This document shows positions 52,017 to 60,324 of a DNA stretch of 64,000 nt, one piece after another. Each line of letters begins with the position of its first letter. Positions within the stretch are counted from its first letter, which is position 1. A program made the translations under genes and the position numbers. The notes beneath the pieces are model-generated. The model ran no database searches. It was not told the origin of the DNA and saw nothing but the letters and a program-made list of their open reading frames with translations. This stretch comes from Micromonospora sp. WMMA1363 (GTDB lineage Bacteria > Actinomycetota > Actinomycetes > Mycobacteriales > Micromonosporaceae). The stretch covers positions 1,173,001-1,237,000 of the forward strand of contig NZ_JAUALB010000001.1 of NCBI RefSeq assembly GCF_030345795.1. The letters are read 5' to 3'.

Positions 52017-52235
52017 CCCGGTCTCCTCGCGCCGTGCGCCGGGCGGCGCCCGCTGGTCGGAGTGCGCCGTGCCGGCGCTCCGCCCTCACGATAGGTGGCC
52101 GCGGGTTCTCGCCGGGCCGGTTCGCCGCAGGACCCGGTCGTGCGGGCAAGCCAGGCCGACACCCCGACCTCCGACCCGATCTCCCGGGTAACCCGAGACG
52201 GGTGAGGTGGCGGCCGGACGGGGAACACCCCGCCG

Positions 52236-53312
52236 ATGGGTGACGTGACGCTCCTGCTCGGCGGCGACGTGATGACCGGCCGCGGCGTCGACGCGATCCT
52301 GTCCCGGCCGGCCCCGCCGGACCTGCGGGAACCGGCGGTACGCGACGCCCGCGAGTACGTGGCCCTCGCCGAGGGCGCCGGCGGGCCGGTACCGCGTCCG
52401 GCGCCGCCGTCGTGGCCGTGGGGTGACGCCCTCGACCTGCTCGCCGCGGCCGCCCCCGACGTGCGGATCGTCAACCTGGAGACGGCGGTGACCGGACGGG
52501 GGACGCACGATCCGGCGAAGACCATCCACTACCGGATGCACCCGGCGAACGTGACCACCCTGACCGCCGCCCGGCTCGACGTCTGCACCCTCGCGAACAA
52601 CCACTGCCTCGACTTCGGTCCGGTCGGTCTCGCCGACACCCGGGACACGCTGGCCGGCGCCGGGTTGGCGATCGCCGGCGCCGGGCCCGACGCGACCGTC
52701 GCCTGGCGTCCCGCCGTGGTGCCCCTCGTGGACCGCCGTCTGCTGGTCTGGTCGGTCGCCGCGCCGTCGGCCGGGGTGCCGCCGCACTGGGCGGCGACCG
52801 CCGACCGGCCGGGGGTGGCGTACCTGCCGGCGGTCTGCACCGCGTCGGCGGACGCGCTGGCGGCTCGGATCGCCGCCGTGGCCGGGCCGGGAGACCGAAT
52901 CGTGGTCTCGGTGCACTGGGGCACCAACTGGGGGTACGACGTCCCGGCCGAGCACGTGGCGTTCGCCCACCGCCTCGTTGACGCCGGTGTGGATCTGGTG
53001 CACGGCCACTCCTCGCACCATCCGCGCCCGATGGAGGTGTACCGGGACCGGCTGGTCCTGTACGGCTGCGGCGACCTCGTCGACGACTACGAGGGCATCG
53101 GCGGGCATGAGGAGTACCGGCCGGAGTTGCGCCTGCTCTGGCTGCCCACCCTCGATCGGGCCACCGGCCGGCTGCGCGGGCTGCGGGCCGCCCCGGTGCG
53201 CATGCGCCGGCTGCGACTGGAACGGGCGGGCCCGGCGGACGCCCGCTGGCTCGCCGACCGGCTTGCCCTGCTCACGGTCGACGCCACCGGCCTGCTCACG
53301 TTGCGCGGGTAG
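52236..53312 (+). CDS. CapA-family metallophosphoesterase-like protein
   Basis: 358 residues from ATG 52236. CapA/PGA_cap motifs: TLLLGGDVMTGRGVDAI, NLETAVT, LANNHCLDFGPVGLADT, VSVHWGTNWGYDVPAEH and HGHSSHHPRPMEVY. The family is a metallophosphoesterase-fold branch named after the poly-gamma-glutamate capsule protein of Bacillus, but free-standing actinobacterial members have no capsule operon and no proven substrate. There is no signal peptide here. It is a single gene divergent from ltrA. Confidence 0.9.
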   Translation: MGDVTLLLGGDVMTGRGVDAILSRPAPPDLREPAVRDAREYVALAEGAGGPVPRPAPPSWPWGDALDLLAAAAPDVRIVNLETAVTGRGTHDPAKTIHYRMHPANVTTLTAARLDVCTLANNHCLDFGPVGLADTRDTLAGAGLAIAGAGPDATVAWRPAVVPLVDRRLLVWSVAAPSAGVPPHWAATADRPGVAYLPAVCTASADALAARIAAVAGPGDRIVVSVHWGTNWGYDVPAEHVAFAHRLVDAGVDLVHGHSSHHPRPMEVYRDRLVLYGCGDLVDDYEGIGGHEEYRPELRLLWLPTLDRATGRLRGLRAAPVRMRRLRLERAGPADARWLADRLALLTVDATGLLTLRG

Positions 53313-53509
53313 GCGGTCCACCGCCGGCGGCCGGTGGCGTAGGGGCCGGGTCAACACCCCGGTCCCGTCGACATGGGCCGATGCGGTGATGGGCCGGACG
53401 GCGTGGTCGGCGGTAGGTTCGCGGCAGAGCGTGATCCCGTGCGGTGCGCCGTACCCTGGCGACGCCGCCCTCGACGGGCGCCGACCTCGGCGTGGAGCAG
53501 GAGGAGAAC

Positions 53510-54595
53510 GTGAGCCAGCACGTCCGGGGAGTCGTCTCCCGCCGCAGGGGCGCACCGGTCGAGGTCACCACGATCGTGCTGCCGGACCCGGGGCCGGGCG
53601 AGGCGGTGGTGGCTGTCCGGTCGTGTGGGGTCTGCCACACCGACCTGCACTACCGCGAGGGCGGTATCACCGACGAGTATCCGTTCCTGCTCGGGCACGA
53701 GGCCGCTGGCGTCGTCGAGCGGGTCGGCGCGGGGGTCGACTCCGTCGCCCCCGGCGACTTCGTGGTGCTCAACTGGCGGGCCGTCTGCGGCGTATGCCGG
53801 GCCTGCCGGCGTGGCCGCCCCTGGTACTGCTTCGCCACCCACAACGCGGCCAGCAGGATGACCCTCACCGACGGCACCGACCTCACGCCGGCCCTGGGCA
53901 TCGGCGCCTTCGCCGAGAAGACCCTGGTCCACGCCGGACAGTGCACCAAAGTCGACCCGGCTGCCCGACCGGCCGCGGTGGGTCTGCTCGGCTGCGGCGT
54001 CATGGCGGGCCTCGGTGCGGCGATGAACACCGGCGGGGTCACCCGGGGCGACTCCGTGGCGGTCATCGGTTGCGGTGGGGTCGGGGACGCGGCGGTGGCC
54101 GGCGCGGTCCTGGCCGGTGCGACGACGATCGTCGCCGTGGACACCGACGCCCGCAAGCTCGACTGGGCCCGCCGGTTCGGCGCCACCCACACCGTCGACG
54201 CGTCGTCGGAGGACGTCGTCGAGGCGATCCGGTCCGTCACGGGTGGGTTCGGCGCCGACGTGGTCATCGACGCGGTCGGCCGGCCGGAGACGTGGAAGCA
54301 GGCGTTCTACGCCCGCGACCTCGCGGGCACGGTGGTGCTCGTCGGCGTGCCGACTCCGGAGATGGCCGTGGATGTGCCGCTGCTGGACGTCTTCGGCCGT
54401 GGCGGCGCGCTCAGGTCCAGTTGGTACGGCGACTGCCTGCCGAGCCGGGACTTTCCGCTGCTCACCCAGCTTTACCTGCAGGGAAGGCTGGACCTGGACG
54501 CGTTCGTCACCGAGGAGATCGCGTTGGACCGGGTCGAGGATGCCTTCGCCCGGATGCGCCGCGGGGATGTGCTCCGTTCGGTGGTGGTCTGCTGA
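53510..54595 (+). CDS. mscR: S-(hydroxymethyl)mycothiol dehydrogenase
   Basis: 361 residues from GTG 53510 with GGAGGAG upstream. A zinc-dependent medium-chain alcohol dehydrogenase: catalytic zinc Cys in [23 protein letters not shown], structural-zinc cysteines in [15 protein letters not shown], the NAD fold [20 protein letters not shown], and the family-specific [20 protein letters not shown]. The overall pattern matches mycothiol-dependent formaldehyde dehydrogenase/nitrosothiol reductase. It oxidises the formaldehyde-mycothiol adduct to the formyl thioester. The usual downstream metallo-beta-lactamase-fold hydrolase gene is absent. The formate released could feed the formate dehydrogenase 6 kb away. 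Confidence 0.9.
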   Translation: MSQHVRGVVSRRRGAPVEVTTIVLPDPGPGEAVVAVRSCGVCHTDLHYREGGITDEYPFLLGHEAAGVVERVGAGVDSVAPGDFVVLNWRAVCGVCRACRRGRPWYCFATHNAASRMTLTDGTDLTPALGIGAFAEKTLVHAGQCTKVDPAARPAAVGLLGCGVMAGLGAAMNTGGVTRGDSVAVIGCGGVGDAAVAGAVLAGATTIVAVDTDARKLDWARRFGATHTVDASSEDVVEAIRSVTGGFGADVVIDAVGRPETWKQAFYARDLAGTVVLVGVPTPEMAVDVPLLDVFGRGGALRSSWYGDCLPSRDFPLLTQLYLQGRLDLDAFVTEEIALDRVEDAFARMRRGDVLRSVVVC

Positions 54596-54919
54596 CGGCG
54601 GCCCGGGTCTGATCACACCGTTCACACACGCCGGCCTCGTATCACCGTCGCGTCGTGTGCTGTCCGGTTATGTGCCAGCCGTGTGAGATCGCCAGGTGTG
54701 CGCCAGGTGGCGGTCTGTGGGCTTGGTGCCTTCGCCGTCGGGTGTCCGGAAACCCCGTGACCTGACTCGCAGCGCCATGAGCAGGGCGCATTTCCGGAAT
54801 GGCGGGCGGGTCAGGCGGGTTGTGTCCCCCGTACCGCCGGAGTCCAAACCTCCCGGCGGCGTAGTTCCCCCGAGGAGTGCTCATTCCCGGAGCGCTTCGC
54901 CTGACCGAAAGGGCACATC
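54596..54919 (+). other. Long structured leader region before the muralytic-like gene
   Basis: 324 bp. ATGAGCA at 54777-54783 is complementary to TGCTCAT at 54878-54884, and inside this a hairpin CCGCCGG/CCGGCGG forms (54834-54840 with 54853-54859). The structure ends 35 bp before the GTG start, with GAAAGGG as the ribosome site. Leaders of this type in actinobacteria often hold riboswitches for wall hydrolases, but no known consensus is matched. Confidence 0.4.
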
Positions 54920-55633
54920 GTGAAGTACGACTTCACTCGATGGCTCCCGGCCATCGCGAAGGACCCGAACCGCAAGTTTGCGCTGAGCGTGGCGGGCGTG
55001 GCCGCCATCGGTGGCTTGGCCGTCGCGCCGGCGGCCGTGGCCAGTCCGATCACCAGCGGCCCGCACGAGGGCGCCGTTGCGGCGATCGAGCTGGCCACCG
55101 GCAAGCAGGCCGAGTCAGCTCCGACCGCCGAGCCGACCGCCGAGCCGACCGCCGAGGCGACCGGCGGCACCGACCAGCCCGCAGCCGACAAGCCGAGCCG
55201 CGAGGAGCTGACTCCGTACGGTGTGCAGGGCGCCCAGTCCCGCATCCCGCTCGACGACGCCCAGCGCGAGAACGCCAAGGCGATCATCGAGGTCGCCAAG
55301 GAGACCGGCGTCGGCGAACGGGGCGCGGTCATCGGCATCGCCACCGCGCTGCAGGAGTCGAAGCTGTACAACCTGGGCCACCTGGGCATGTACAACGACC
55401 ACGACTCGCAGGGCCTGTTCCAGCAGCGTCCGTCGTCGGGTTGGGGCACGCCCGAGCAGATCACCGACCCCGAGTACGCGGCCACGGCGTTCTTCGAGGC
55501 GCTCAGGAACGTCGGCGGCTGGGAGGACCTGCCGCTGACCACCGCGGCGCAGACGGTGCAGGTCTCGGCGTACCCGTTCCACTACGCCCAGTGGGAGGAG
55601 CAGGCGGCCGACATCGTCGTGCAGCTCTGGTGA
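54920..55633 (+). CDS. Secreted lytic-transglycosylase-like protein
   Basis: 237 residues from GTG 54920. An atypical signal (KYDFTRWLPAIAKDPNRKFA, then LSVAGVAAIGGLAVAPAAVA) is followed by a Thr/Pro/Glu linker with the repeat AEPT four times. The C-terminal domain (about 110-237) has VIGIATALQESKLYNLGHLG, DHDSQGLFQQRPSSGWGT and YPFHYAQWEEQA. This domain is widespread in actinobacterial secreted and phage-tail wall-degrading proteins. The Glu in ALQES is the likely catalytic acid by analogy with SLT enzymes. The role is probably peptidoglycan cleavage during growth or germination. A strong terminator follows. Confidence 0.78.
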   Translation: MKYDFTRWLPAIAKDPNRKFALSVAGVAAIGGLAVAPAAVASPITSGPHEGAVAAIELATGKQAESAPTAEPTAEPTAEATGGTDQPAADKPSREELTPYGVQGAQSRIPLDDAQRENAKAIIEVAKETGVGERGAVIGIATALQESKLYNLGHLGMYNDHDSQGLFQQRPSSGWGTPEQITDPEYAATAFFEALRNVGGWEDLPLTTAAQTVQVSAYPFHYAQWEEQAADIVVQLW

Positions 55634-55650
55634 CACCCCCCGTGCGGCCG

Positions 55651-55682
55651 AACGGCCGGTCCCCGCCCGGGGACCGGCCGTT
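55651..55682. terminator. Bidirectional terminator
   Basis: Perfect 14-bp stem (55651-55664 with 55669-55682) and a GCCC loop, midway between two convergent genes. Confidence 0.85.
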
Positions 55683-55714
55683 CCCGTGTCCCGCCCGGAA
55701 CGGCGCCGTGGGGA

Positions 55715-57160
55715 TCAGCGGCGCTCGCCGGCGCTGGCGACCAGCGCCGCGACCAGCGCGAGGGCGAGGATGCCGGTGGCCAGCAGCAGGGAGTGGCGGA
55801 ACGCGGCCGACCAGTCGCCGCCGCTCGTCCGGACCGTGGAGAAGAAGACGGATCCGACGCCGGCGACGCCGGCGGCGGAGCCGATGCGTTGCCCGGTCTG
55901 GAGCATCCCCGCGCCGCTGCCGGCCCGGGGCACCGGCACCTGGGCCAGGGTGAGGGTCTGGTTCGGCCCGTGTACCAGGCCGCCGCCGAGCCCGGCCAGC
56001 AGGAGCGGCGCGGCCGTCCACCACGGGGTGGGCACTCCGGCGGGAACCCGATCGCCCGTCAGGGCGACGGTGAGCAGGCCGGCGATGACGGTGAGCAGGC
56101 CGACCGCCACCAGGGGCCGGTGGTAGCGGTTGACGAGTCGACTGCCGAGCGCCGACGCGGCGGCGAGGCCGACCGCGAACGGCGTGATCGCCAGGCCGGT
56201 GACGAGCGCGCTGTAGCCCAGGCCGTGCTGCAGGTACAGGGCGAGGACGAAGAAGATCGCGGCGAAGGTGCTGTAGTAGAACAGGGCGATCAGCGCGCCG
56301 AGCCCGTACGAGCGCAGGCCGAACAGTCGCAGGTCGAACAGCGGGTCCCGGGCGTACCACCGTTCCCAGCCGGCGAAGGCGGCCAGCGCGAGCAACCCGG
56401 CTGGGACGAGCAGCCACTTCGTCTGGTTCCGCCAGTGGTCTTGCACCAGGGGCAGCAGGACGAACAGCACGCCGAGCCCGAGCAGCAACACGCCGACCGG
56501 GTCCCACCGGATGCGGTCGGCGCCGGTTCGGGCGCGATGGGGCAGAACCCGCCAGCCGAGAACAACGGCGACGAGCCCGATCGGCACGTTGACGAAGAAG
56601 ACCCACCGCCAGCCGTGTTCGGGGCCGCCGAGGTGGATGAGCAGACCGCCGAGCAGTGGACCGACGGTGGTGGAGATGCCGATGCTCGCCCCGAGAAGTC
56701 CGAACGGCCGGGCCCGCTCGGAGTCCCGGAACAGTTCCTGGATCAGCCCGGCGACCTGCGGGTTGATCATGCCTGCGGCGGCCCCCTGAAACAGGCGGGC
56801 GGTGACCAGCCAGGCGGGGGAGGGTGCCACTCCGGCGGCGGCGCTGGCGACCGTGAACAGTGTGATGCCGACCACGAACGCGGTACGTCGTCCGCGTGCG
56901 TCACCGAACCGTCCGGCGGGCACGAGCACGAGCCCGAACGTCAGCGCGTATCCGGCGAGTACCCACTGCACGTTGCTCGGGGAGGCGTCGAGCGCACGCT
57001 GGATCGATGGGATGGCGACGTAGACGATGCTGATGTCGAGCAGGGTCATGAAGGCGGAGAGCAGACCGACAGCGAGAGCCGGCCCGCGGCGGCGGCGCCG
57101 CAGCGGTGGGCTGCCGCCGACCCGGTTCGTCGTCGGGCCCGGGGACGGACGGTCACGCAT
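55715..57160 (-). CDS. MFS exporter, DHA2 (EmrB/QacA) type
   Basis: 481 residues from ATG 57160. About 14 membrane segments; motif A as GRFGDARGRRTAFVVG, motif C region GASIGISTTVGPLLGGLLI, and WRWVFFVNVPIGLVAVVLG. Drug:H+ antiporters of this type export cationic or amphipathic compounds. It follows the 78-residue winged-helix-like gene by 36 bp on the same strand, so the small protein may regulate or assist it. The MFS remnant near 2 kb belongs to the same family but differs in sequence. Confidence 0.92.
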   Translation of the reverse strand: MRDRPSPGPTTNRVGGSPPLRRRRRGPALAVGLLSAFMTLLDISIVYVAIPSIQRALDASPSNVQWVLAGYALTFGLVLVPAGRFGDARGRRTAFVVGITLFTVASAAAGVAPSPAWLVTARLFQGAAAGMINPQVAGLIQELFRDSERARPFGLLGASIGISTTVGPLLGGLLIHLGGPEHGWRWVFFVNVPIGLVAVVLGWRVLPHRARTGADRIRWDPVGVLLLGLGVLFVLLPLVQDHWRNQTKWLLVPAGLLALAAFAGWERWYARDPLFDLRLFGLRSYGLGALIALFYYSTFAAIFFVLALYLQHGLGYSALVTGLAITPFAVGLAAASALGSRLVNRYHRPLVAVGLLTVIAGLLTVALTGDRVPAGVPTPWWTAAPLLLAGLGGGLVHGPNQTLTLAQVPVPRAGSGAGMLQTGQRIGSAAGVAGVGSVFFSTVRTSGGDWSAAFRHSLLLATGILALALVAALVASAGERR

Positions 57161-57196
57161 GCCTCGACCGCTACCCCGAGCCCGGATACCGAACCG

Positions 57197-57433
57197 TCAC
57201 GCCATCTGGCGTGCGCAGAACCGCGGGCCGAAGTCCAGGCCGGCCATCGGCGAGTCCTCGCGGTGCAGCAGGTTCTTCTCGGTGAGCTGGTGTAGGGGCG
57301 CGAGCAGCTGCTCCTCGGTCAGCCCGGACTCCTCGGCGATGAGGTCCGGGTAGGGAACCTGGCCGCGCGCCTCCAGCGCCGCGACCGCGTCGTACACCCG
57401 TTCCTCGACCTCCGACAGTTGCACCTGCTGCAT
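57197..57433 (-). CDS. Small winged-helix-like protein
   Basis: 78 residues from ATG 57433 with GGAGGAGG upstream, an unusually strong site. QLSEVEERVYDAVAALEARG, then ESGLTEEQLLAPLHQLTEKN and LLHREDSP, read as helix-turn-helix plus a short wing, a compact DNA-binding fold without effector domain. It lies immediately upstream of the MFS exporter in the same direction, consistent with a local regulator. No exact family is recognised. Confidence 0.75.
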   Translation of the reverse strand: MQQVQLSEVEERVYDAVAALEARGQVPYPDLIAEESGLTEEQLLAPLHQLTEKNLLHREDSPMAGLDFGPRFCARQMA

Positions 57434-57569
57434 GGTCCTCCTCCTTCGGTACCCGCCCACGGCGCAGGCGGCCTGCGCCGCGGTTACCCGGCAGGTGACC
57501 GAAGATGCCCACCCGATCGGGCGGTGTCGGCGTCGTGCCGATCCGCGTGCCGTGCCCTAGGCTGCAGCG

Positions 57570-58763
57570 GTGACCGTCTGGGATCTCGCCGTGGTGGGCG
57601 CGGGCCCCGCCGGCCTGTCCGCCGCGTACGTCGCCGCCCGTGCGGGCGTCCGAACGCTGGTCGTCGAACGCGCCACGCATCCGCGTTACAAGACCTGCGG
57701 GGGCGGCCTGATCGGCACGTCGTTGGCCGCGGTGGCCAGCCGAATCGAGGTGCCCGCACACGACCAGGTGGACCGGGTGACGTTCACCCGGGACGGGCGA
57801 CGTGGATTCACCCGCCGCCATGTTGGTGGCCCGCTGGTCGCGATGGTCCGCCGGGAGGAGTTTGACGACCGGCTTCGGGCGGCCGCGGTCTCGGCCGGGG
57901 CGGTGCTGCGACAGCGGGTCGCGGTCCGCGCCGTCGAGCAGGAGCCCGAAGGGGTACGCCTGCGGCTGGCCGACGGGGACGCGGTGACCGCCCGTACGGT
58001 GGTCGGCGCGGACGGGTCCTCGGGGGTGACCGCCCGGTACGTGCGGGTTCGCCATCGGCAGATCGACCTGGGGCTGGAACTGGAGCTGCCGGTGCCGCCG
58101 GCGGAGCGGGACCACTGGCGTGGCCGGGTGCTGCTCGACTGGGGCCCGCTGCCCGGCTCGTACGCCTGGGTCTTCCCGAAGGGGGACCTGCTCACCGTCG
58201 GGGTGATCGCGGCGCGTGGGGCGGGCGAGCGGACCCGGGCGTACCTGCGGTCCTTCGTCGCCCGGCTGGGGCTGGCCGGCGTCGAGCCGGTCCAGGACTC
58301 CGGACACCTCACCCGCTGCCGCAGCGAGGATTCTCCGCTGCGGCGGGGGCGGGTGATCGTGGCGGGTGACGCCGCCGGGCTGCTGGAGCCGTGGAGCCGG
58401 GAGGGGATCAGCTACGCCCTGCGCTCGGGTGCCCTCGCCGGTGCGGCCGTGGCCGCCGACGACCTGACCCGTTACGAGCGGGCGGTCACCGACGACCTGG
58501 TTCCTTCGATGCTGGCCGGGCACCGTCTCCTGGACGCGTTCACCCGGCGGCCGGAGGTGTTCCACTCGTTGCTGGCGACGCCGCCCGGGTGGCGGATGTT
58601 CGTCCGGTTCTGCCAGGGACGGGCCAGCTTCGACGAGACCCTGTCCAGGGTGCCGGTGCGAGCTGCGTTGGCGCTGGTGAACCGGCTGCCCACCCGGGCG
58701 GTCGACGTGCTTGCGCCGGCTTCCAGCACCACCGACCCATCGTCATACCACCCAGGATCCTAG
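57570..58763 (+). CDS. Geranylgeranyl-reductase-family flavoprotein
   Basis: 397 residues from GTG 57570. FAD site WDLAVVGAGPAGLSAAYVAA, then YKTCGGGLIG, VGADGSSGVTA, AWVFPKGDLLTVGV, and the second flavin motif VIVAGDAAGLLEPWSREGIS. These match the family that saturates isoprenoid chains, including MenJ, which reduces one double bond of the menaquinone side chain in actinobacteria. The Cys in KTCGGG is conserved. Substrate is inferred only from family; halogenase or other group-A flavin monooxygenase is less likely given the CGGG motif. It is divergent from the small winged-helix gene. Confidence 0.85.
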   Translation: MTVWDLAVVGAGPAGLSAAYVAARAGVRTLVVERATHPRYKTCGGGLIGTSLAAVASRIEVPAHDQVDRVTFTRDGRRGFTRRHVGGPLVAMVRREEFDDRLRAAAVSAGAVLRQRVAVRAVEQEPEGVRLRLADGDAVTARTVVGADGSSGVTARYVRVRHRQIDLGLELELPVPPAERDHWRGRVLLDWGPLPGSYAWVFPKGDLLTVGVIAARGAGERTRAYLRSFVARLGLAGVEPVQDSGHLTRCRSEDSPLRRGRVIVAGDAAGLLEPWSREGISYALRSGALAGAAVAADDLTRYERAVTDDLVPSMLAGHRLLDAFTRRPEVFHSLLATPPGWRMFVRFCQGRASFDETLSRVPVRAALALVNRLPTRAVDVLAPASSTTDPSSYHPGS

Positions 58764-58823
58764 GATGGCTACCGGGTGTGCGCCCCACGACACGAGCGTC
58801 GAGTAGCACCGGAGTCACCGGAG

Positions 58824-59483
58824 TCACCGGGGCCAGCCAGCGAAGCGTTGCCTGACGTGGGCGACGTCGACGGCGTCCAGCCCGTAGCGGACGAACCGGG
58901 ACTCGGCGAGCCGGTCCAGATAGCGCCCGACCGCGCGGACGTCGTCCGGGTCGAGGGCCGGGTCGAGCTGCCGAGCCAGCGCCAGGAGCCCGGCCACGTC
59001 ATGCCGGTCGAGGACCGCCGCCACGTCGATGTAGTCGCGGACCTCCCGTCGGTTCACCAGGGCGGCCGTCTTGCTGGCGACGAGATCCCGTACGTCCATC
59101 ACCGGGCCGAGATCCATCACGACCGGGCTGCGGTGCCGGTCCAGTCGGGCCAGACTGAGCCGGAGCCGCCGCCCGTCCCGGCTGACCACGAAGTCCCGCA
59201 TGTCCCGGTCGAATCCGTCGAACAGCCCGGGCAGGTCGCTGTCGGGATCCGCGTCCGCCACCGCGAACCCGGCGCGTTCCAGTACCGCCCGGACATCCCC
59301 GGCCGCTGCCGCGGCGGCCCCCTCGACGTCGGCGAAAAGGTCGACGTCCTCGGTTGGGCGGGTCACCAGCCCGTACGCTGCCCAGGCCACCCCACCGCCG
59401 AGCACGAACCGGTGCGGCCCGGCCGCTGACAGCGCCAGCCGGGCCACCTCGCGGTAGAACCCGTGCAGGTGGTCGGTGGTCAC
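58824..59483 (-). CDS. AbiEii/AbiGii-type nucleotidyltransferase
   Basis: 219 residues from GTG 59483, whose GTGA overlaps the stop of the upstream gene in its restored frame; ATG/GTG starts further up (to 59516) are in frame but uncoupled. The nucleotidyltransferase core is HRFVLGGGVAWAAYGLVTRP then TEDVDLFADV (GG plus DxD metal ligands). The DUF1814-like middle has DLGPVMDVRDLVASKTAAL and NRREVRDYIDVAAV. AbiEii proteins are toxins that add nucleotides to RNA and are restrained by AbiEi antitoxin. No AbiEi gene is adjacent; the coupled upstream gene is a different small protein. Toxicity is therefore uncertain. Confidence 0.85.
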   Translation of the reverse strand: MTTDHLHGFYREVARLALSAAGPHRFVLGGGVAWAAYGLVTRPTEDVDLFADVEGAAAAAAGDVRAVLERAGFAVADADPDSDLPGLFDGFDRDMRDFVVSRDGRRLRLSLARLDRHRSPVVMDLGPVMDVRDLVASKTAALVNRREVRDYIDVAAVLDRHDVAGLLALARQLDPALDPDDVRAVGRYLDRLAESRFVRYGLDAVDVAHVRQRFAGWPR

Positions 59484-59820
59484 CCCGAGCGTAAGCCCGG
59501 GTGGCGGCTCTCCCACGCCTGTCGTACGCCCGGGGCAAGTTGAGCAGCCGCCACACCCGTTGCAGCGTGCGCCCGTCGATCAGGCCGCGGAGGTCGTCGC
59601 TGCGGGTGGTCTCCCGGAGGACGTTCTCATACATCCACAGCACGTGGTCCGGGTCGTCCAGGTCGAAGCTCCGGTCCGGACACCACATCAACCGCACCGG
59701 CAACTCGATCATGCCGTGGGTCGGGCCGGTCAGTTCGGCGAGGGTGCGGGTCACGACGACGGGTCGGCCCGGACGCGCCAGGTGAGGCACGGGGGCCGTG
59801 GTGGGGGAGCGGACCTGCAC
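59480..59820 (-). pseudogene. Small protein coupled to the AbiEii gene, frameshifted near its end
   Basis: GTG 59820 opens a frame with HLARPGRPVVVTRTLAELTG, LPVRLMWCPDRSFDLDDPDH, VLWMYENVLRETTRSDDL and LQRVWRLLNLPR. The expected ending GVRQAWESRHPGLRSG-stop (TGA 59482-59480) is in the next frame; one base lost in the C/G run 59529-59535 explains it. Restored, the protein is about 113 residues. I know of no function; the SFDLDDPDHVLWMYENVLRE block looks like the small proteins found beside nucleotidyltransferase genes in actinobacteria. Tight coupling makes it a candidate antitoxin or accessory factor (inference). Confidence 0.6.
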
Positions 59821-60123
59821 CCCGTCAGCGTAGCGCCGGTGCGGCCGGCGGCGTGCCACCGGCATGGTCCGGCGTCCGGCGGTGGACGTTGTGGCGCGTC
59901 GGCTGGTCGCTTGGCGGCCGAGAGCTGGCCGCGGGCGGCTGCGGTGTCCGGGCTGTGACCGCCGTCACCAGCCATGGCGGAAGACGTTGCCCGGGCGGCG
60001 TGTTGAGTCGAGCGTCGGTGTGTCCAGTGTCCCCGGGCCTCACCCATATCGCCTTCGCGGAATACCGTCCGGCTGGAGCCGCGTCGTGCCACTCGCCGAG
60101 AGGCGACCTGCACGCCGACACGC

Positions 60124-60162
60124 GGCGCCGCCCCGTGCCCCTACCAGGCACGGGGCGGCGCC
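60124..60162. terminator. 16-bp perfect hairpin
   Basis: GGCGCCGCCCCGTGCC (60124-60139) pairs exactly with 60147-60162 around a 7-nt loop. No gene end is adjacent, so it may terminate an unrecognised transcript or attenuate the formate dehydrogenase leader. Confidence 0.55.
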
Positions 60163-60253
60163 ACACATGCGGCGTCCCCACCGTCGAGGTCCGGGCCCGG
60201 ACGGGGGAGACCCAACCCAACGCCAGCCGGGCGGCACACGCCGGCTCGGTGAA

Positions 60254-60269
60254 CCGGTCGCGCGACCGG
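60254..60269. promoter_or_regulatory. 16-bp palindrome at the formate dehydrogenase promoter
   Basis: CCGGTCGCGCGACCGG is a perfect palindrome ending 12 bp before TATGTT (60281-60286), i.e. over the expected -35 position, 55 bp upstream of the fdhA start. Candidate operator. Confidence 0.5.
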
Positions 60270-60324
60270 GGCGACTGTCTTATGTTCAGGAGGTCAGCAT
60301 CGGTCGGTGGAGAGGAGGAACGCG

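Larger units (their letters stand above)
59821..60324. other. Regulatory region upstream of formate dehydrogenase
   Basis: 504 bp divergent region. It holds a 16-bp perfect hairpin (60124-60162), a 16-bp palindrome (60254-60269) and a -10-like TATGTT at 60281. I looked for a selenocysteine tRNA and found no long variable arm or T-arm; none is present. Confidence 0.5.

Noticed and set aside
54596..54919. c-di-AMP (ydaO) riboswitch before the muralytic-like gene
   Set aside because: Gene type fits and an ATGAGC segment occurs, but the conserved GGGGUGAA and CCGNCAGCUAACC blocks are missing.
59821..60324. Selenocysteine tRNA (selC) next to fdhA
   Set aside because: No 8-bp acceptor/T-arm combination with a long variable arm and TTCRA loop was found.
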